A stretch of 64,000 bases of DNA from Rugalucina vietnamica (taxonomy: Eukaryota; Mollusca; Bivalvia; Lucinida; Lucinidae): the NCBI GenBank assembly GCA_964017185.1, contig OZ024880.1:36360329-36424328 (forward strand), written 5' to 3'. Every line of letters starts with the position of its first letter. Position 1 is the stretch's first letter. Below, piece after piece: positions 47,490 to 61,800 of this stretch. Both the position numbers and the translations under genes were made by a program. The notes beneath the pieces are model-generated. The model saw nothing but the letters and a program-made list of their open reading frames with translations. It had not been told where the DNA came from and did no database searches.

Positions 47490-47882
47490 CCACCTCACTT
47501 TAATAGCTGATTTGTTGTTTATATCTGTGTATGATTTAACCACTGTGGAAGCTGATGATGAGGTTATGACCATGTCAAATCGATTTAAGCCCGCCAGTAA
47601 TTTTATTACTGAGCGTTCCACCGCAACACTTCTGTTGTGGTTCCAATTATTATATGTGTTGGTGTTGAATAGTTGTACTGTTTGCATCTTATGTACGTTT
47701 TCATTTCGTAGGGGTAATTGAGTGGCCACCTTTAAAGAAATAGCTGCTCACTCGGCATACGATATGTTCCCTAGGTATAAATACCTTACTGTAAGTTTAG
47801 TTTTTTCCCATCTCGTTATTGGAGTGGGAATTTCTTCCTGATTGCACAATTTCCTGATCATTGCCTACTTTTACCTTCTTAT
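47490..47882 (+). mobile_element. Diverged retroelement copy in opposite orientation
   Basis: Reads as the reverse complement of the other copies: GATTTAAGCCCGCCAGTAA, then GAGTGGCCACCT, then GGAGTGGGAATTTCTTCCTG and CATTGCCTACTTTTACC at its constant end (47,882). The frames at 47,484-47,729 on either strand are shadows of it. One of only two places where the family's constant end is on the right. Confidence 0.65.
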
Positions 47883-49566
47883 GTCATCTGTGGCTGGCTA
47901 AAAGAAGGAATGCAAGATGGGTTTAATTAGTCTGGCGAAGAATCCAGTCGTATTAAATCTGACTTCCGGAAATATTCCTAGATACGTATCTGATCTACTG
48001 TAAAAGAGTTTCTATTGTAAGTAATGTCATGGGTTTATAAACAGAAGTCATGAAATGTTACAGTTTGTAGTTGAAATGACGGAGTTCGTCCTTATGTAAT
48101 CTGTGTCCGGCAAAAAAGAGGAAAGCAATATGATTTTTACAACCAGATCAATAACAGACATATCATTGAAATGTTGAAATATGTTTTCCATATGAACAGA
48201 TATTAAAATACATTATTATATAATCGTCCAAAGTAAAAAAAATGAAATGAAATAAATAAGGTAAATCTGAATCAAATTATTAAAACATTGTTTACAAGAC
48301 GGTTCTAAAAGTTTTGATCCCTATCAAACTTTGTGTAGTATATATTCGTGATACCAAGTTGACACAGGGAAAATGACAATGCAAATATACATGTGAAGAA
48401 AAGTTCTGCCAGAGACAAAGAACATTATCCACGACCAAGACAAGACGAAGTAAACAACATGGTCGCTATCACTCATTAAAAAAATATTTATCAAGTCGAG
48501 CGTTTATGAGACAGAACTGCTTCATTTATCAGAATTTGCATTTTAATTGAAACCAGATAAACACTGCGGACTTCTGCTTTTTTCACAGCTAATAAACACA
48601 CATTGAGGTATTTGACTTCTTTATTGTATCAGGGTGGAGATCGTAAAGAATATATTTGTACAAGACATTTTATGGAATTTAACCTGTCAAATGATTGTGT
48701 CTGGAATACATTCACTTAAAGTAAAGAAATACAAACAGCTTTCACGCGCAACGTTAACATTGTATACCGGCGTTGTTTTGGATAACATCATTTATGACGG
48801 TTATGACCGTCATTGTCATCAAAACGTCGCAAAATTAGCATAAATTGCGATAATGATTCACAAATAGCAGCGAAACTAACTCGGTATAATCCTTGCATTG
48901 TTGATTGTCACCTCCCCGTGACCAACTGTGTCCGGTTTATCTGTTAAGTTAACGGAACACGGAACCAAAGTGACCTTTGCCACGACATGTTTACATAATG
49001 GGATTATAGTCAAGAACTTTTATTGTATTTGCTGATTCGAAATAGAAATAAATAAATTCAGTTTTAATTAAACTCTATGGATCATGTTTTGAAAAATATT
49101 AGTTTTTATGCCTGAAAAGCAACGAGATTTTCGCAATTTCCCATTACGTTACGTACAAATTGACAATTAAATCGCCCATTTTCAAGATGGATTTCCGGCG
49201 AAACCAACTCGGTTACCATATGTTTTATTGCAGGAATCAATAGAAGAACATGCTTAGTTTAAAATTACAAAAAAATAATGAAAATCTATGGGTAGGCTTT
49301 TTGTGGTTCTTTAACTTAAGTCCAAGCAAACGATGCTAATGAATTTTCATATGATTCACCACGTTTCACATTGTGTGTATTTGCATGCATTTTATATTGG
49401 AGACAAATAGTTTACAGAGGGCGAAAATGTAATGATTAAGCGTGTGACATAAAACAAGGCATAAACCAACTAACAGTCGGAAATGAATGGAATTTAGATT
49501 TTGTGACCAGTTCTAACGCATTTTATGCTCTTTTACCAATACCAAACATGCTCACTACAATAAGTC

Positions 49567-49827
49567 TTACAGTTTCCCCAGTTCTCTTCTGTACAGTTCC
49601 CATGACCAAGATGCCAAGATAACCGTCATGATTGCCAATACATGAAAGAGAAGCTTTCTTCTCATATACTCAAAGTCCAACATTCTTGAAACTTGGCATG
49701 TAGCACTAATTGGAGACATTATCTCTAATATTCTCAAATAAATGTATTCCTGACAGAAAGTCGATTTCAATAAACTGTCAGTTACTGAACATGGTCCTTT
49801 CACCCATACATTTGTCTCTTTCACCAT
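49567..49827 (-). other. 86-codon conserved frame (U6 copy)
   Basis: Counterpart of 23,650-23,910, with one replacement change by eye. Not considered a gene. Confidence 0.35.
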
Positions 49828-50563
49828 TTGTCATAATAATGACTATGTTATGTATTTTTGTGCTTAACTGATTGACTGTTGTGTTTCAATTACGAAACAT
49901 GAAGATGCTAATGATTTAAGTGTAATTGGAAGTAAACTTAATTTTGAACTGCATTAAATCCAGATTGAACGAGTTAATGGAAATATTGACATCAAAATAT
50001 TTTTGCAATTCTAATAAAGTTCTGTTGTTAACTTGTTGACTTCAACAGTGATCGAACGCGATTGAATCATTAGGTTGTAATGTTGGAAGTACTAAATAAA
50101 ATATCCAAAAGATTTAAAACATTTAAACTTGAAAGGGTAATATAAAGTGTCCATTTAAGCTGAGCTGAGCTTAAGGACACATGATTAACGTATAAAATTG
50201 TACTCGGGCCAGCATATGTCCGTCCGTTCGTCTTTCCCTACTTTAAAATAAAGATTTTTCTGAGACCAGGAGTCTTAACACAACCAAACCTCATTAAAAT
50301 AGGGGTTACTCTGTATGAGATAATGGTGTAGATCAGATACGAACTCTGGTTCCCATGATAACAGATAGCTCACATAGGGTTATAATGGGAGGGAAAATTG
50401 TTTTGAACACTCAGGTGCCTTCATTTTTAATCTGACTTTTTTCATTTTATCAAGTAACGAGAACAACGACAATATATCATGTGAGTTCGACATTAGGCCA
50501 GATTACTGCGGAGTTAGTTGTTCTTGTACGTCTTGAGGAATCCCCATAGATTAATAATGAGTA

Positions 50564-51890
50564 GAAAAAGGTACAAGTAGGCAATGATCAGGAAATGGGG
50601 CAATCAGAAAGAAACTCCCACTCCATAAACCGAGGGGTGGCAAAAAACTAAAATGACACTTAGGTACTTATACCAAGAAAATATATCGTAAGCCGATTGA
50701 GCAGCTATTCCCCAATAGGCGGCCACTCAGTTACCCGAACTGAACTAAAAATATGAAAACGTACATAAGGCTTAAACAGCAAAAAATATCGACTCCAAAA
50801 CACAAAACAATTAGAACCATATTAGAAGTATTTCCTTGGAACGATCAGTAATATAAAATTACTGGGGGTTACTGGGGGGGGGGGGTGTGGCTTAAACCGG
50901 TTTTACAGGCGCCTAACCTCACCCTCATCTTCTGCAGTGGTTCACAACTTTTAGTTAATTGTTCGGTCCTCGTGGTGAATCTCTAACTAGTCAATGAATC
51001 ATCAAGGACAAACGAATAAATCATGATAATCACCTTGATGAATCAAACACGAGGACTCAACAGATTCAGTAAGCTGCCTGACGATGGAGATCCCTGGGCG
51101 CCGAATAACTTACTGAAACCCGGAGCAAAAGAAAAACATCAGTTGGACCCCGATGGGCCAAGCAACAGACAAGAAGCTCCGGTTCCAACAAACCTAAATG
51201 AATAGCTTTATGTTGGGGCCATCATAGAGTCTAACGCCCGACCCACCGGCGTGCAATTAAAGAAGGCAGCATAGTCATCAACCGTGATTGGGTTAAAAAC
51301 TAAGCATGCAGACTGCCGCCACATAACATTCAAGTTATAACCTATACGTCTGTAACTTGTCATGATTTTTCTGAACTGAAAAGTAAAATCTTCCTTCCTA
51401 TAAGCTTCTTAAATTTGTTAACCAAGTCACCATAAAACTCTGTTTCCGAAAGACCCTCATGTAAAAGCGTCTTTAGCCCAACATTAAATTTGGAAATCAG
51501 CTCATAGTGTCTGCGATAAAATTTAGAAAGTGTTTTTCGAAGTTTATGATACCGATAGCCCTGCTGGAGAAGTTTAATTTGGCTGTGAAACATCTATTTC
51601 GCGCGTTGAAGTCCGCTACATGATTGCAGACTCTTGCAAACCTAGTAAGTTGAGAAAAGTATACACCATACGAAGCACGGCGAGGAACGTCACCATCCAA
51701 AAACGGAAAATTTACTATATCAAAATCAAAGTCATCGCGTTTATTCTAAATCTTAAACGAAACAAATCCATTTGCAATAGAAAAATGTAAGTCCAAAAAG
51801 GCGGCTTCGGTATCTGTGGTGTTGGCTTTATTCAACTGTGGTTCAGGTGGATAAATTTGATTGTACTGTAGGTCAGGTGGATAAATTTGA
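50564..51890 (-). mobile_element. Ancestral retroelement copy with RT relic (U6)
   Basis: Constant end at 50,564, with a G-run near 50,875. On the minus strand RT words are split over two frames: GVYFSQLTRFARVCNHVADF (51,497-51,700) and LLQQGYRYHKLRKTLSKFYR (51,360-51,593). The frame change between them marks a frameshifted pseudogene. Confidence 0.7.
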
Positions 51891-52384
51891 TTGCTGTGAA
51901 TGCTCTATCAGCTTTCTTGTGATTGAATCCTCTTCATTCTATAGGTATCAAGGACTAAATGATGACATACTTTCCAGATGACATACTGTCCAGTGCATAG
52001 CTGGGATATTCTGAAATACAAAATGCTTGAAAGGGATTATGTTTTGTGGGAGGTCCTCAACACAATTTGCTCAAAGATTTTGTCACAATGTGAAGATGGG
52101 ATACAGATTCTGAAAAAGTCGTTTCGACTTTGTTCTGAATCCTTTGTTTTATATACCAAGGTTGTATAAAATGCTTTGTTTGTCTTGTTATATGTGCATG
52201 TATTACAGAAAAGTTTAAACCAAGATGGTATTTTCACTGCTTTTTTCACACGTCATTGACTGTGTGTTGTCAGACCGTTATCTTATTGTGATTACCTATG
52301 TGTACTCTTGTATTTGTCGGCTACTCTGCTATTTTTGAAAAAAAAAATGAGTTTGTATTGAGATTGAACATCTCAATGAACAAT

Positions 52385-52550
52385 GTTTCAGTCATTCCGA
52401 GGCGGAACCAACGCTTCCTGGGTATCCAGTACTGTGAAGAGTTAGCGTTCCTTGCTCAAGGACACAACATGGTGCCCAGTGTGGGGATCGAATCCAGTAT
52501 CTCTCGATTTAAAGTCCGATGCTCTGCCTCCAGGCCACCGCGCTCCCTTA
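52385..52550 (-). mobile_element. tRNA-derived SINE (U6 copy)
   Basis: Positional counterpart of 5,250-5,405, with head GGGAGCGCGGTGGCCTGG and B-box-like GATTCGATCCCC. Confidence 0.7.
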
Positions 52551-52618
52551 CAAGTTTTGCAGTTTTAACGAAAAACAGCAGATTAACCAGGAAAGAGCTG
52601 AATCTTGATAAATACATA

Positions 52619-53628
52619 CAGCTGCGTTTCATAAGTTTAGTACATACCGATTTGTTTCATAAGTAATGACATAGCAGTAACCCATACTTGAAGCTTGGCC
52701 AAATTTTATTGGGTGTTTGCAGATTTGAACGGATTTCGCTAAGTCAGTCCTAAAACATAGAATTATTCACTGATTGTAACAATTTAGATTTTGATTGATT
52801 TATAAAGAGATAATAACACATAAAATACGATGAACGAAATAACATAACTTCTGTGACACAAATATCAATGTTAACATTGATTTCTCACATTACAGGACAG
52901 CTTGAACTAAAAATTTATTATTCCAATAACATGACAGAGCGTCCAGGAGAATACACCTTACATACATGTAATATGTAATATTTGGTCTACCCTATGTACA
53001 GTTGAGGTTATTGAAGCTTGAAATCTTGCATCCTACTAGACATGCCTTACCTTGTTTGAACTGTCGTTTCGACATTTTGTGTCTCAGTACCTTTTCGAGC
53101 GGCTTTCTTTGGATCAAATATTTATATTCAACTGTAAGAGCAGTGTTATTTGTAAAAACAAACGGCTGTGTGTGTAATTATGTAACAAACGCTGACTGAT
53201 TGTATAATTTGGTGTACCACGGCTATTTGGGTGCAATATTTCAAGCTTCAATAAACTTTAATATACACAGGGTAGATCAAATATTATGTTAGGTGTAGTA
53301 TGTCGGGTGATATGCCAATTAAACGATATAATCTATTTTTGGTTAAAACTTTCTTAAAGTGTATGAAACCAATGGTAAAGTTAATATTTGTTTCTGTAAA
53401 GTTATGATATTTCGCTTGTCATTTTAATGTGTTACCATTGATTAATCAATCGATTAAAATCTAAAATGTTACAATCAGTGAATAGTTTTATGTATTAAGT
53501 TTGAAATAACAAAATCCGTTCAAATCTGCAAACACCAAATAACATTTGGCCAAGCTTCAAGTACGGGTACTGCTATGCCATTACTTATGAAACAAATCGG
53601 TATGTACTAAACTTATGAAATGGAGCTG
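52619..53628. mobile_element. Foldback element FB2, TA target duplication
   Basis: The ends CAGCTGCGTTTCATAAG and CTTATGAAATGGAGCTG are inverted and flanked by TA (52,617-52,618 and 53,629-53,630). U3 (27,355) and U5 (42,438) have the empty site AAATACATACTTTTGG. The arms pair over about 420 bases each, with a centre of roughly 53,040-53,200. Same size class, target and CAGCTGCGTT tip as FB1, but a different arm sequence. No transposase seen. Confidence 0.85.
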
Positions 53629-53957
53629 TACTTTTGGCACCATCTTTTGTATAAATTGTGATTTTACTCTGAGCAAGTTCCTTAACATTTTCTAAACGTA
53701 CCAGTCATTATCTTATTATAGGAGCGTTTGTATGCGGGTTTGTAGACGAAATATTTCCATCGGTATTCCGTTAAACCTCTCCATGTCAGGGAAGTGGAAC
53801 GAGGTACCGAAGTGGAGCGGAGTGACAGTTAGCCCGCTGATCTAACGGGTTTGTAGCGAGTAATGAGAGTATTAAGCGTGGGTAAAGAATCTCTAAAACT
53901 GCTAACAAAGGCATTCATGTGTTATTATTGTCAATCTCTTTAATTAATGTCTCCGAA

Positions 53958-54632
53958 AATACGAGTGTCGCGAGAATTTTCATGTGTTGCTTACTAGTCG
54001 CGAAGGTTTTAAACATGTTTAAAATTTTATGCGAATTTATTCGACAAAATATTCGTGAATCCGTCGCAAGACTGTCGCGCGAATGTCGTACCACAATCGC
54101 ACGACGCTCGTGCCAGTGTCGCTAACCTGTCGCTACGAACTTTAGTGAACTTACAATGCGGAAATTTCGCGAAACTCGTTCGAATGTTGTACTTATGTCG
54201 TACGACAGTCTCGCGAGAGTCCTGACAAACCATGCGAACAACTCGCGACTATCTGCTGAGAAAATAAAACTAAGTAACACTCTAACGAATGTCGTGAGAC
54301 ACTATCAAGAATGTATTGCGACTGTCGTACGAATGAAAATAAATCTAAGCTACTTAGGCATTCTCACAAATGTCTCGCGACTGTCGTACGAGTGCAAAAT
54401 GAAACTTAGCTACGTTCGTGAGAACGTCGTGAGACACTCTCACGAATGTTTGGCGACTGTCGTACGAGTGTCTCGCTAGTATCATACGACAGTCATGAGA
54501 TATAATTGCAAAATTATGCCACAATTTGCGAAATAGACGCTTAAATGGCGATTCAGTGAGACTGCACCGTAAAAATTGCGTTTGCATCGTTAACCTTTGT
54601 CGCGAACTAGTAGCGAAATAGTCTCCAGTTGT
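53958..54632. repeat. GTCGTACGA-rich block (U6)
   Basis: Closest to the U1 block. Frames of 107-109 codons on both strands are by-products of the repeat. Confidence 0.65.
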
Positions 54633-55649
54633 CGCATTCCAGTGAGATAGGGGCTTAACCCCTCTACAGTTAAGTCCATACATGTTTTAGCATCAGTTTG
54701 AGTAGCTGGTAAAATCCAATTAGTGACGGATTAGGGGGCTTACACTGTACACTCGTAAGACCATCATGTGGTTACCGTAGTTTTAGTATATCAACGTGAT
54801 TTCAAATACCCTTCATGTCACTAGTTTGTATTTCTAGTCAAAACTAGCGTTGGGAAATATTCTGAAGATCGGCTGAAATAGAAATTCGAAGCTCTAAATG
54901 AAATCTGATGCATTCTTCTGGGACTTGATAACGACTGCTTGTCATTGAATGTCAAAGCTAAGATTTATGAAGTGACACTTTGCATGTGTGAAATAATCGG
55001 TCAATTGGGCTTCAGACCTTTTCAGTTTTAGAGCGGTTCGAAACGAATTTTCTTTCCGGGAAATTGTTGGCAAAGTGCAATTTTTAATGATATTATACAT
55101 ATATTTTTCAACCGATTTTAATTTAATACACCATTCTACATAACTGGAATGTAAACTGACATATTCAAATTATACTTTGCAATACGAGTCCAAGAACGTT
55201 ATAGTGTGCTCCATTGTGGTTTTAAGTGGATAATATCATATATCAGGCGAGTTCGCATTAACTGAATGACGCCAGTTTTGATCTACTGCGAGGTGCACAT
55301 GCACTTTAAATAACCAAGAGAATAAAATGCCCCATATCATACAGACAAATAGCGCATTTAATCCTAATGATAATCGGTTTGGTTCTGAAGTAGTTTCCAT
55401 GAAAGCGACCGAGACGTTACAAATGTCTAGAATGCATTAAAACCGCTGTATGTAATTGCTTTCTAGAAGACATTTAAATAATTTAAAACACCCTAATTAC
55501 AAATTACATTTTAATATCAGTTAATTTCTTTTTGAGAAGACACATTTTAGAGTGCGTACGACCATGAAATCATTTGTATGAGTATATACCTCGTGGGAAA
55601 AATAACTGCAAAGTTTCCGATCAAGTTTGCACAACCTAGAACTGTACAT

Positions 55650-56470
55650 AGCCCCCTATAATTCGCTACTGACCGTTCCAAGGCGGTTCTGTTGTTATTT
55701 ATATTCATGTTGCGTGTTTTGTCCGTATGTATATCTATTGTGCTCGTCGGGGTGTTTTGATTTATTATGGTCGAGTTGCTGCTTTTCTTGTTGGACTCTT
55801 GTTTAGATTCGTGAATGAACATCTTGATGAACCAGTAGAAATGGTCTCCTTCCCGCCTAGAGGTTTTGGCTTTATTGCAGCAACATTTTGTAATACATGT
55901 GTTAGCCAGTTGAGATTTTGGTTTAACTTTATTCTAATCCGTTTTGAATCGTCGTTTATGCATTTTCGCTGTACTGATAGAAATGGTAATTTCGCTGTCC
56001 TAGTATAGTAAAATGGTTTTATTAATGATAATGATAATCTCTGTGTATTTCTGTTGTCTTTGGTTGGGATTTTAACTTAATTACATCAAAAGTTTTTGTT
56101 ACGTGTGTTCGCCAGCTGAACACTATGTTTGTTTTTATTTAATTTTCTTTCTTTATTAAATCGAGGATGTTGATGTCCCCAGGAAAAATAGTTTTCGGCG
56201 TTGTCCCAATTGGTGTCCCACGAAAAGTGATTTATCTTCATTATACTACTGTTTATTGTGCCTGCCTCTCTGTCGTGCTCGTTGCCTTTCCTTTCGGTTG
56301 AAACTTAGCCGGATGGCTACGTTGTTGGTGAAGAACTAGTCATTCTGCTCTTCGTGTGTGTTGTCGGAAAAATGTTTTGTTGTGTTTTATGTACTTTCTT
56401 TCCCACCTGGTGTCTATGTTGGGACTTTAAATTTAATTGCATCGATTCCTGGTCACTTAATTCTTACTTT
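55650..56470. repeat. 0.8-kb insert (U6 copy)
   Basis: Counterpart of 7,717-8,529, retaining the plus-strand frame (55,727-56,008). Confidence 0.5.
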
Positions 56471-57018
56471 TGAAATAACGGATTGAAAACAAGAGTGCAC
56501 TACAGTAATTACAAGAAGAGCAACCAAAGCTTTTCGAAAAACAATGAAAAAGGAATTATTGACATCAAATATATACTGGAGACTTTTGATCTTGACAGGA
56601 GAAGTTTAAACTATGTTACATGTATTTACTTATTTAATTAACAAGGCTCTTAAATTAGGCTTTCAACGACGATCTATTGGCTGTCATTGGCATCAATCAA
56701 TGTATGAAGCAGGGTGTCGGAAACAGAATATGAAGTGGTGAAATCAAACAGTGGGTTCAAATGACGTGCTTGCAAGCCCTCACACCCAGCCAGAGGCTCT
56801 TTGTTATTCAGTGTTAGGAGCATGTTCTGTTGTTTTAACGATCATTGTATATTCTATCATCTGATTATTGCACGATCGGATTGTGCAATTTAGTTTGTGC
56901 GTTTACAAGTGTGTTGCGTGGATGGAACATGCCTTATCGTGCTATCAGATTCTATATTTTATGTTCGGCTTTATCTAGTAGATGATCAAAATGAATTTAG
57001 TGTTAACTTGTCTGAGAA

Positions 57019-57019
57019 A

Positions 57020-57069
<50 letters not shown>

Positions 57070-57086
57070 ATAGTAATAATAATAAT
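57019..57086 (+). repeat. (TAC)n-(AAT)n microsatellite (U6)
   Basis: TAC-type allele like U1. Confidence 0.95.
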
Positions 57087-58635
57087 GAGTACATGCGTAA
57101 AAGTTTTAGAGAAGTAGACACCAAAACAAGAGAAATAAAGTTCACAAGAGGTGTACATCCTTGGTAACAAAAATAAAACTGAGATCCTTTTAGAGCAGTT
57201 AACATATTAATGAGCATGGGGATTGGTGGACAAATCGATTTTACATGGCCATAACCTCACCCTCAGCTTCTACAGTGGTTCATAACATTTAGTTAGTTCT
57301 TCGGTCCTCGTGGTGAATCACTAACTAGTCATTGAATCATCAAGGACAATCAAATAAATCATGATAAACATCCTGATGAATCAAAAACGAGGACTCAACA
57401 GATTCAGTAAGTTGCCCGATAGGCCTTTTCCTGATCATTGCCTAGTTTGACTTTCTTATGTCATCTTTGGCTGGCTAAAAGGGGGAATTCAATGCAAGAT
57501 GGTTTTAAGCAACTAATTAAGGTGTCTCGATAACAATTTTTGTTGATAAATTAGCCAGCTTAAAATATAGGCGAAATGCTACTCAAAAAGCAAAATATTT
57601 GTGGGGGTATCCATGCTTTTTAAAAAGTTATCGATTTTCAAAATTAGAAAAATAGACTTTTTCAAATTTTTTCAATTTCATTTTTTAAGGATTAGGTCTA
57701 AAATATGTCAATGGAATGTGTTTGAAAGCCACAGTACATTTTAAATTATTTTTTCAATTTTGATATTTTTGATATGTATTAGTGCTTCGGTTGCCGAACA
57801 AGGATCTGTCGAAAACTTCCCAAATGCATTACAGATAAACCAATTTAAGACTAATAAATGAGTGACAGTGATAAATAAATATTTTTGCCCGCCTTCACAC
57901 TCGAATTTTATGTGCAAAGTTCTGGAATTCCGGAAGTAAACAGGAACACGTGCTAAACCCTTATGTAGCCTCTCCGTAAATAAAATCGATTATGTATGAC
58001 AAAATACCACTTTGTTTAGGGCACACACTATTGCCTTTCAATGAATGGGGCAAGTAGTCATGAACAAGATTTGTCAATGCACACGATCATTCTTTCAAAT
58101 ATTTTTATTAGGTTATATTACACAACTCCGTAATTATAATCGATTTTATTTACGGAGAGGCTTCATAGGGGTATATTAAGAAAAATAACAATCGGCGCAG
58201 ACTGCCCTGTACATGAAACCGTCGCGTTCTGTAGCAACTCTGCATTCTCTTAATAGAGAATCTTACACGAGTGGTCATTTCATATGAAATGTATTAAACG
58301 AGCCTTCGGCGAGTTGAATAAATTTCATATGAAATGACCACGAGTGTAAGATTCGTTTTATCATATGACTTTTATTTCATCGCCTTCGAAGTGGACATAA
58401 TTATTTTCAATGAAAATTTACATTGTTGTAACGGACGTCGTTAATGACGTTACGTATTCCCACAAGAGTTTTATTACACGTGTGGCCATACGATTTTTAT
58501 GACGACGTTATCCACTGGAAAACAGCGACGTCATATGATAAAATGCATTACCCGAACGTTGGCACATTCATTTTTATACCAACATCATGACCACAACGTC
58601 ATATTTTCTCCGATAAGTAATGTTGTGTTTTGTGG

Positions 58636-58849
58636 TCAGTTTTCATACGGGGTGGCGTTGCAATGAAATCAGAGAAAACTTACGTTTACCGCAAAAATTC
58701 TCAATGCCCGGGTTACTGAAAACGAGAATAAAGTGGAGAATAAAGTCGAGTATGAGCCACGTCGACCCGGGAAAAACCGGAACTAAGCGTGTAAACAGTT
58801 AAAGAGTATACGTAGCTCGCTTTCTTCACAACTGACAGACTGAGATGCT
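58636..58849. mobile_element. About 214-bp private insert in U6
   Basis: U1 reads TTTTGTGGTTTTAACGAG without it (10,686). GC-richer than its surroundings (GACCCGGGAAAAACCGG). No inverted ends or target duplication recognised. The 60-codon frame over it is not a known protein. Confidence 0.5.
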
Positions 58850-61800
58850 ATAATTTTAACGAGTACGTACCATAACGCCGCAGTTCCGATACGCCGTGTG
58901 CATACGTCAATCACATGTATAAGAATGCAACGCAGTAGGTATTCCTAATACGCCACGTGTACGTAACGATTAAGTAATACGTCACGTAAAAACGTTGTAG
59001 AAATGTTGATCTTGTGTCATCAAACTGTATTTTACTAATTTTATAAGCAATTTATACATATGGCCCTTCGCATGAGAAAACCCAACAATCTATGATTTCG
59101 ACCAGCTTCGACACAAACTGGCCGGTACAACCACAGAAGAAGGCCCAGATAAGCTTGAAATTTTGAATTTTAGAAGAAGAGGGATAACACTTTCAGTGTA
59201 GCGAAAACAAAGGTGCTGATCAGTTATGCATTTACTGGACAGCTGATCGGCGCTTTTGCTTTCGCAGATGCAGATTGTTTTTTTTTTTTTTTTTTTTTTT
59301 TTTTGTTTTTGTTTTTTTTTCCTTCTTCTTCTTATGCTGCTGCTCATTACCATAAAATAAGCCCTTAAAATAAGATTTTTTTTTAAACTTATGTTTTGAA
59401 ATTCAATCGGTTTCTAAGCGACCAAAACGCAAAACGATCAAAGCCTCAGTACAAAGGTAGCATTGTGGTCCATCATTCTGTAAAGAAGACGGCCACACAT
59501 GTGACTAGTCACACATACGCCACAGGACCGCCAAAGATACGTCGTACGTACGCAGCTGGAGCAAGATACGTCCTTGGTCTCAGCGTACAAAGTCAATTCA
59601 AAATCTCTTTATTCCCACATGCAAGGAAAGACTAGAAAGAAACAATATTACACACAAGAAGCTCAACAATGACCACAGACAGATCAATGACCGAATAAGT
59701 ATCGAAATTCACATGCGCACATCACTGATACCTGTCAGTAGCATTATGACTCGTCGGGCAATATTTACTATGATATAATGGATTCATAACATTTTATAAA
59801 CGTATCAAATCATATAATTCGTGTATCATAGATAGACCTTTACATGGATCTGGAAAAAGCTTCTGTGGTGTAGTTTTGCCAGGCAAAACATGGCCATGTG
59901 TTCCACCCCGGGCTTCTCTAGTTCTTCGGGCGAGACATTAAACCAAGATCCCGTCCTCGTACGACCATAGCTGTTGACTGGGACGTAAAAACCAGATCAT
60001 CAAACCAACTGAATGCACATGACTGTACCATATCTACTGTCCACATCATTCCATCACTTGGTCTTCCGATCAAAATGACGACTTTTCTACCCAAAACTAG
60101 TATCCCTTGGTTTCAGCATATCGCTATTAGCGTTTAACTTTCCTATTGGTGTGCGGGTTGGAATTTAATTGTTTTAGTGCCTCACCATTTTTACGTTTTT
60201 ACTTTTTAAGTGTACCTTACGTTCTAAGGAATGTCGGGACGGAGTCACCGCTTCCGCGGTTTTAACCAGCACTCTGGGCTAGATGTTAATGTGTCTTACT
60301 CAAGGACACAGTACTATTCCACCAGTGGGGATCGAAACAAGGACCTCTCCATACGGAGTCCAACGCCACTGCGCTCCCCTACTTTCTGAAGTCAACCACA
60401 TATAGAATGAAGTCAATTGAATGGAAACGTCAGAAATGAATAAAATTTTACTGTAGATATATCGTCTGACTTCAAGCAGTATCAATATCATTAATATTAC
60501 TTAAATATATAAATTAAACTATATGTATACTGTGCACATCAAAAGCAATTTGTGAACTACATTTGCAAGTCTCTGCACATAATGAATAAAGGCTATAATT
60601 AAGCGGTACAACCTTTCGACAAGAACTTGCAAGCGAAAAATTTCGAAAAAGCAAACCTTACGGCGATACTGACGTGACGTCACAAATTAAGACGCATGAT
60701 CAAAACTTGCAGGTCTGCTTAAATTGGGAAACCAAAATCATGCTTAAGCAACTGTTTAGTAATCAAAACAAAGGAAAAAAACATTTACCATGTTAAATCG
60801 CCGAGAAATAAAGACCTTTGGTTTTTGAATTTGACGCTTTTTCCTTTGCTCCTACATTATCGCCTTACAGTTACGTTTCTAATAATCGGAACTGAGTTTA
60901 AATGCCTGGTTCATACCAATATGTTAAACAAAATGCCCTATCTTGGCTTCATAAGGTGAGCTTAAATAATGAGTTTAACGTCAGCGCTGTCTCACTAGCA
61001 TGACGCGTTATGGGCCCTGAAGCTTTCAAGTGTTATTCGCCACTGTATTGGCTACATTGTGCTTTGTCTGTCTTGTTTCGTTTTTCTGAAAATCAATGGA
61101 AACCAAGTAACCCGAAATTAAGACAATTCGACCAATTGACGACACGTTGACGTCGTTTATTTTCGGCTGGTAAAGTTTGTACCGAAAAAGACCAATCGCA
61201 TTTGTCACATTATCAACAACGTTGATAAACAAGGGATGAAAAGGATGTGTCTAATGGACTAAACAAAAGTCAGCTGTTTGCATTGTGTTCAGTGGTTGAG
61301 AATTTTGCCTTCACACCCTTTCTGTATTTCTTGGTTGCTCCAAAAACCTCTTTAAATAATGGCGTTTTTAAATTAATCTTATCATGACCCTGTTCTTGTC
61401 ATTTAAATGAAAGAAATATCCAAAATTGCTCTAAGATGATCAAAAATGTATAAAACATCAAAAGTTGCTAAATTTATTTTGCATAGTATAGTTTTGATAT
61501 AGATCTTCATTTATTTCACTGATATGAAGATGGACCCGGTGGAGCCACGTTTTTGCTGTGTTCCACTATGCAGGCCGGTGGATCCCGGTGTTACTTCGGT
61601 AAACCCCGATTCTAAACCGGATGGTTGTCAACGATGGTGTCGGTGACGACCGGGCCAAAAATGGGCTTCACGGTGGGCAAACTTTTAAATGCCCGGTTCA
61701 TGAAGGAGTCCCGATGAAGGCCCAGCTTGTGTCGAATAGCACGGTGTCGTCTTAATTACCCCCAGTTACGATGGATCATCCCGGTTTATCATGCTCGAAC

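Larger units (their letters stand above)
38442..48550. repeat. Macro-unit U5 (long form) plus S-tail remnants
   Basis: Long unit to about 46,820, followed by a diverged S-type tail (47,190-47,420), an inverted retroelement copy and a close S-type tail (47,927-48,550). It lacks the 0.8-kb insert present in U1/U3/U6 and keeps the AAT-type microsatellite (44,980-45,012). No gene seen, including in 43,310-44,980. Confidence 0.75.

Noticed and set aside
59090-59353. Lysine-rich 87-codon minus frame
   Set aside because: Created by the interrupted poly(T) tract; the U1 counterpart does not keep it.
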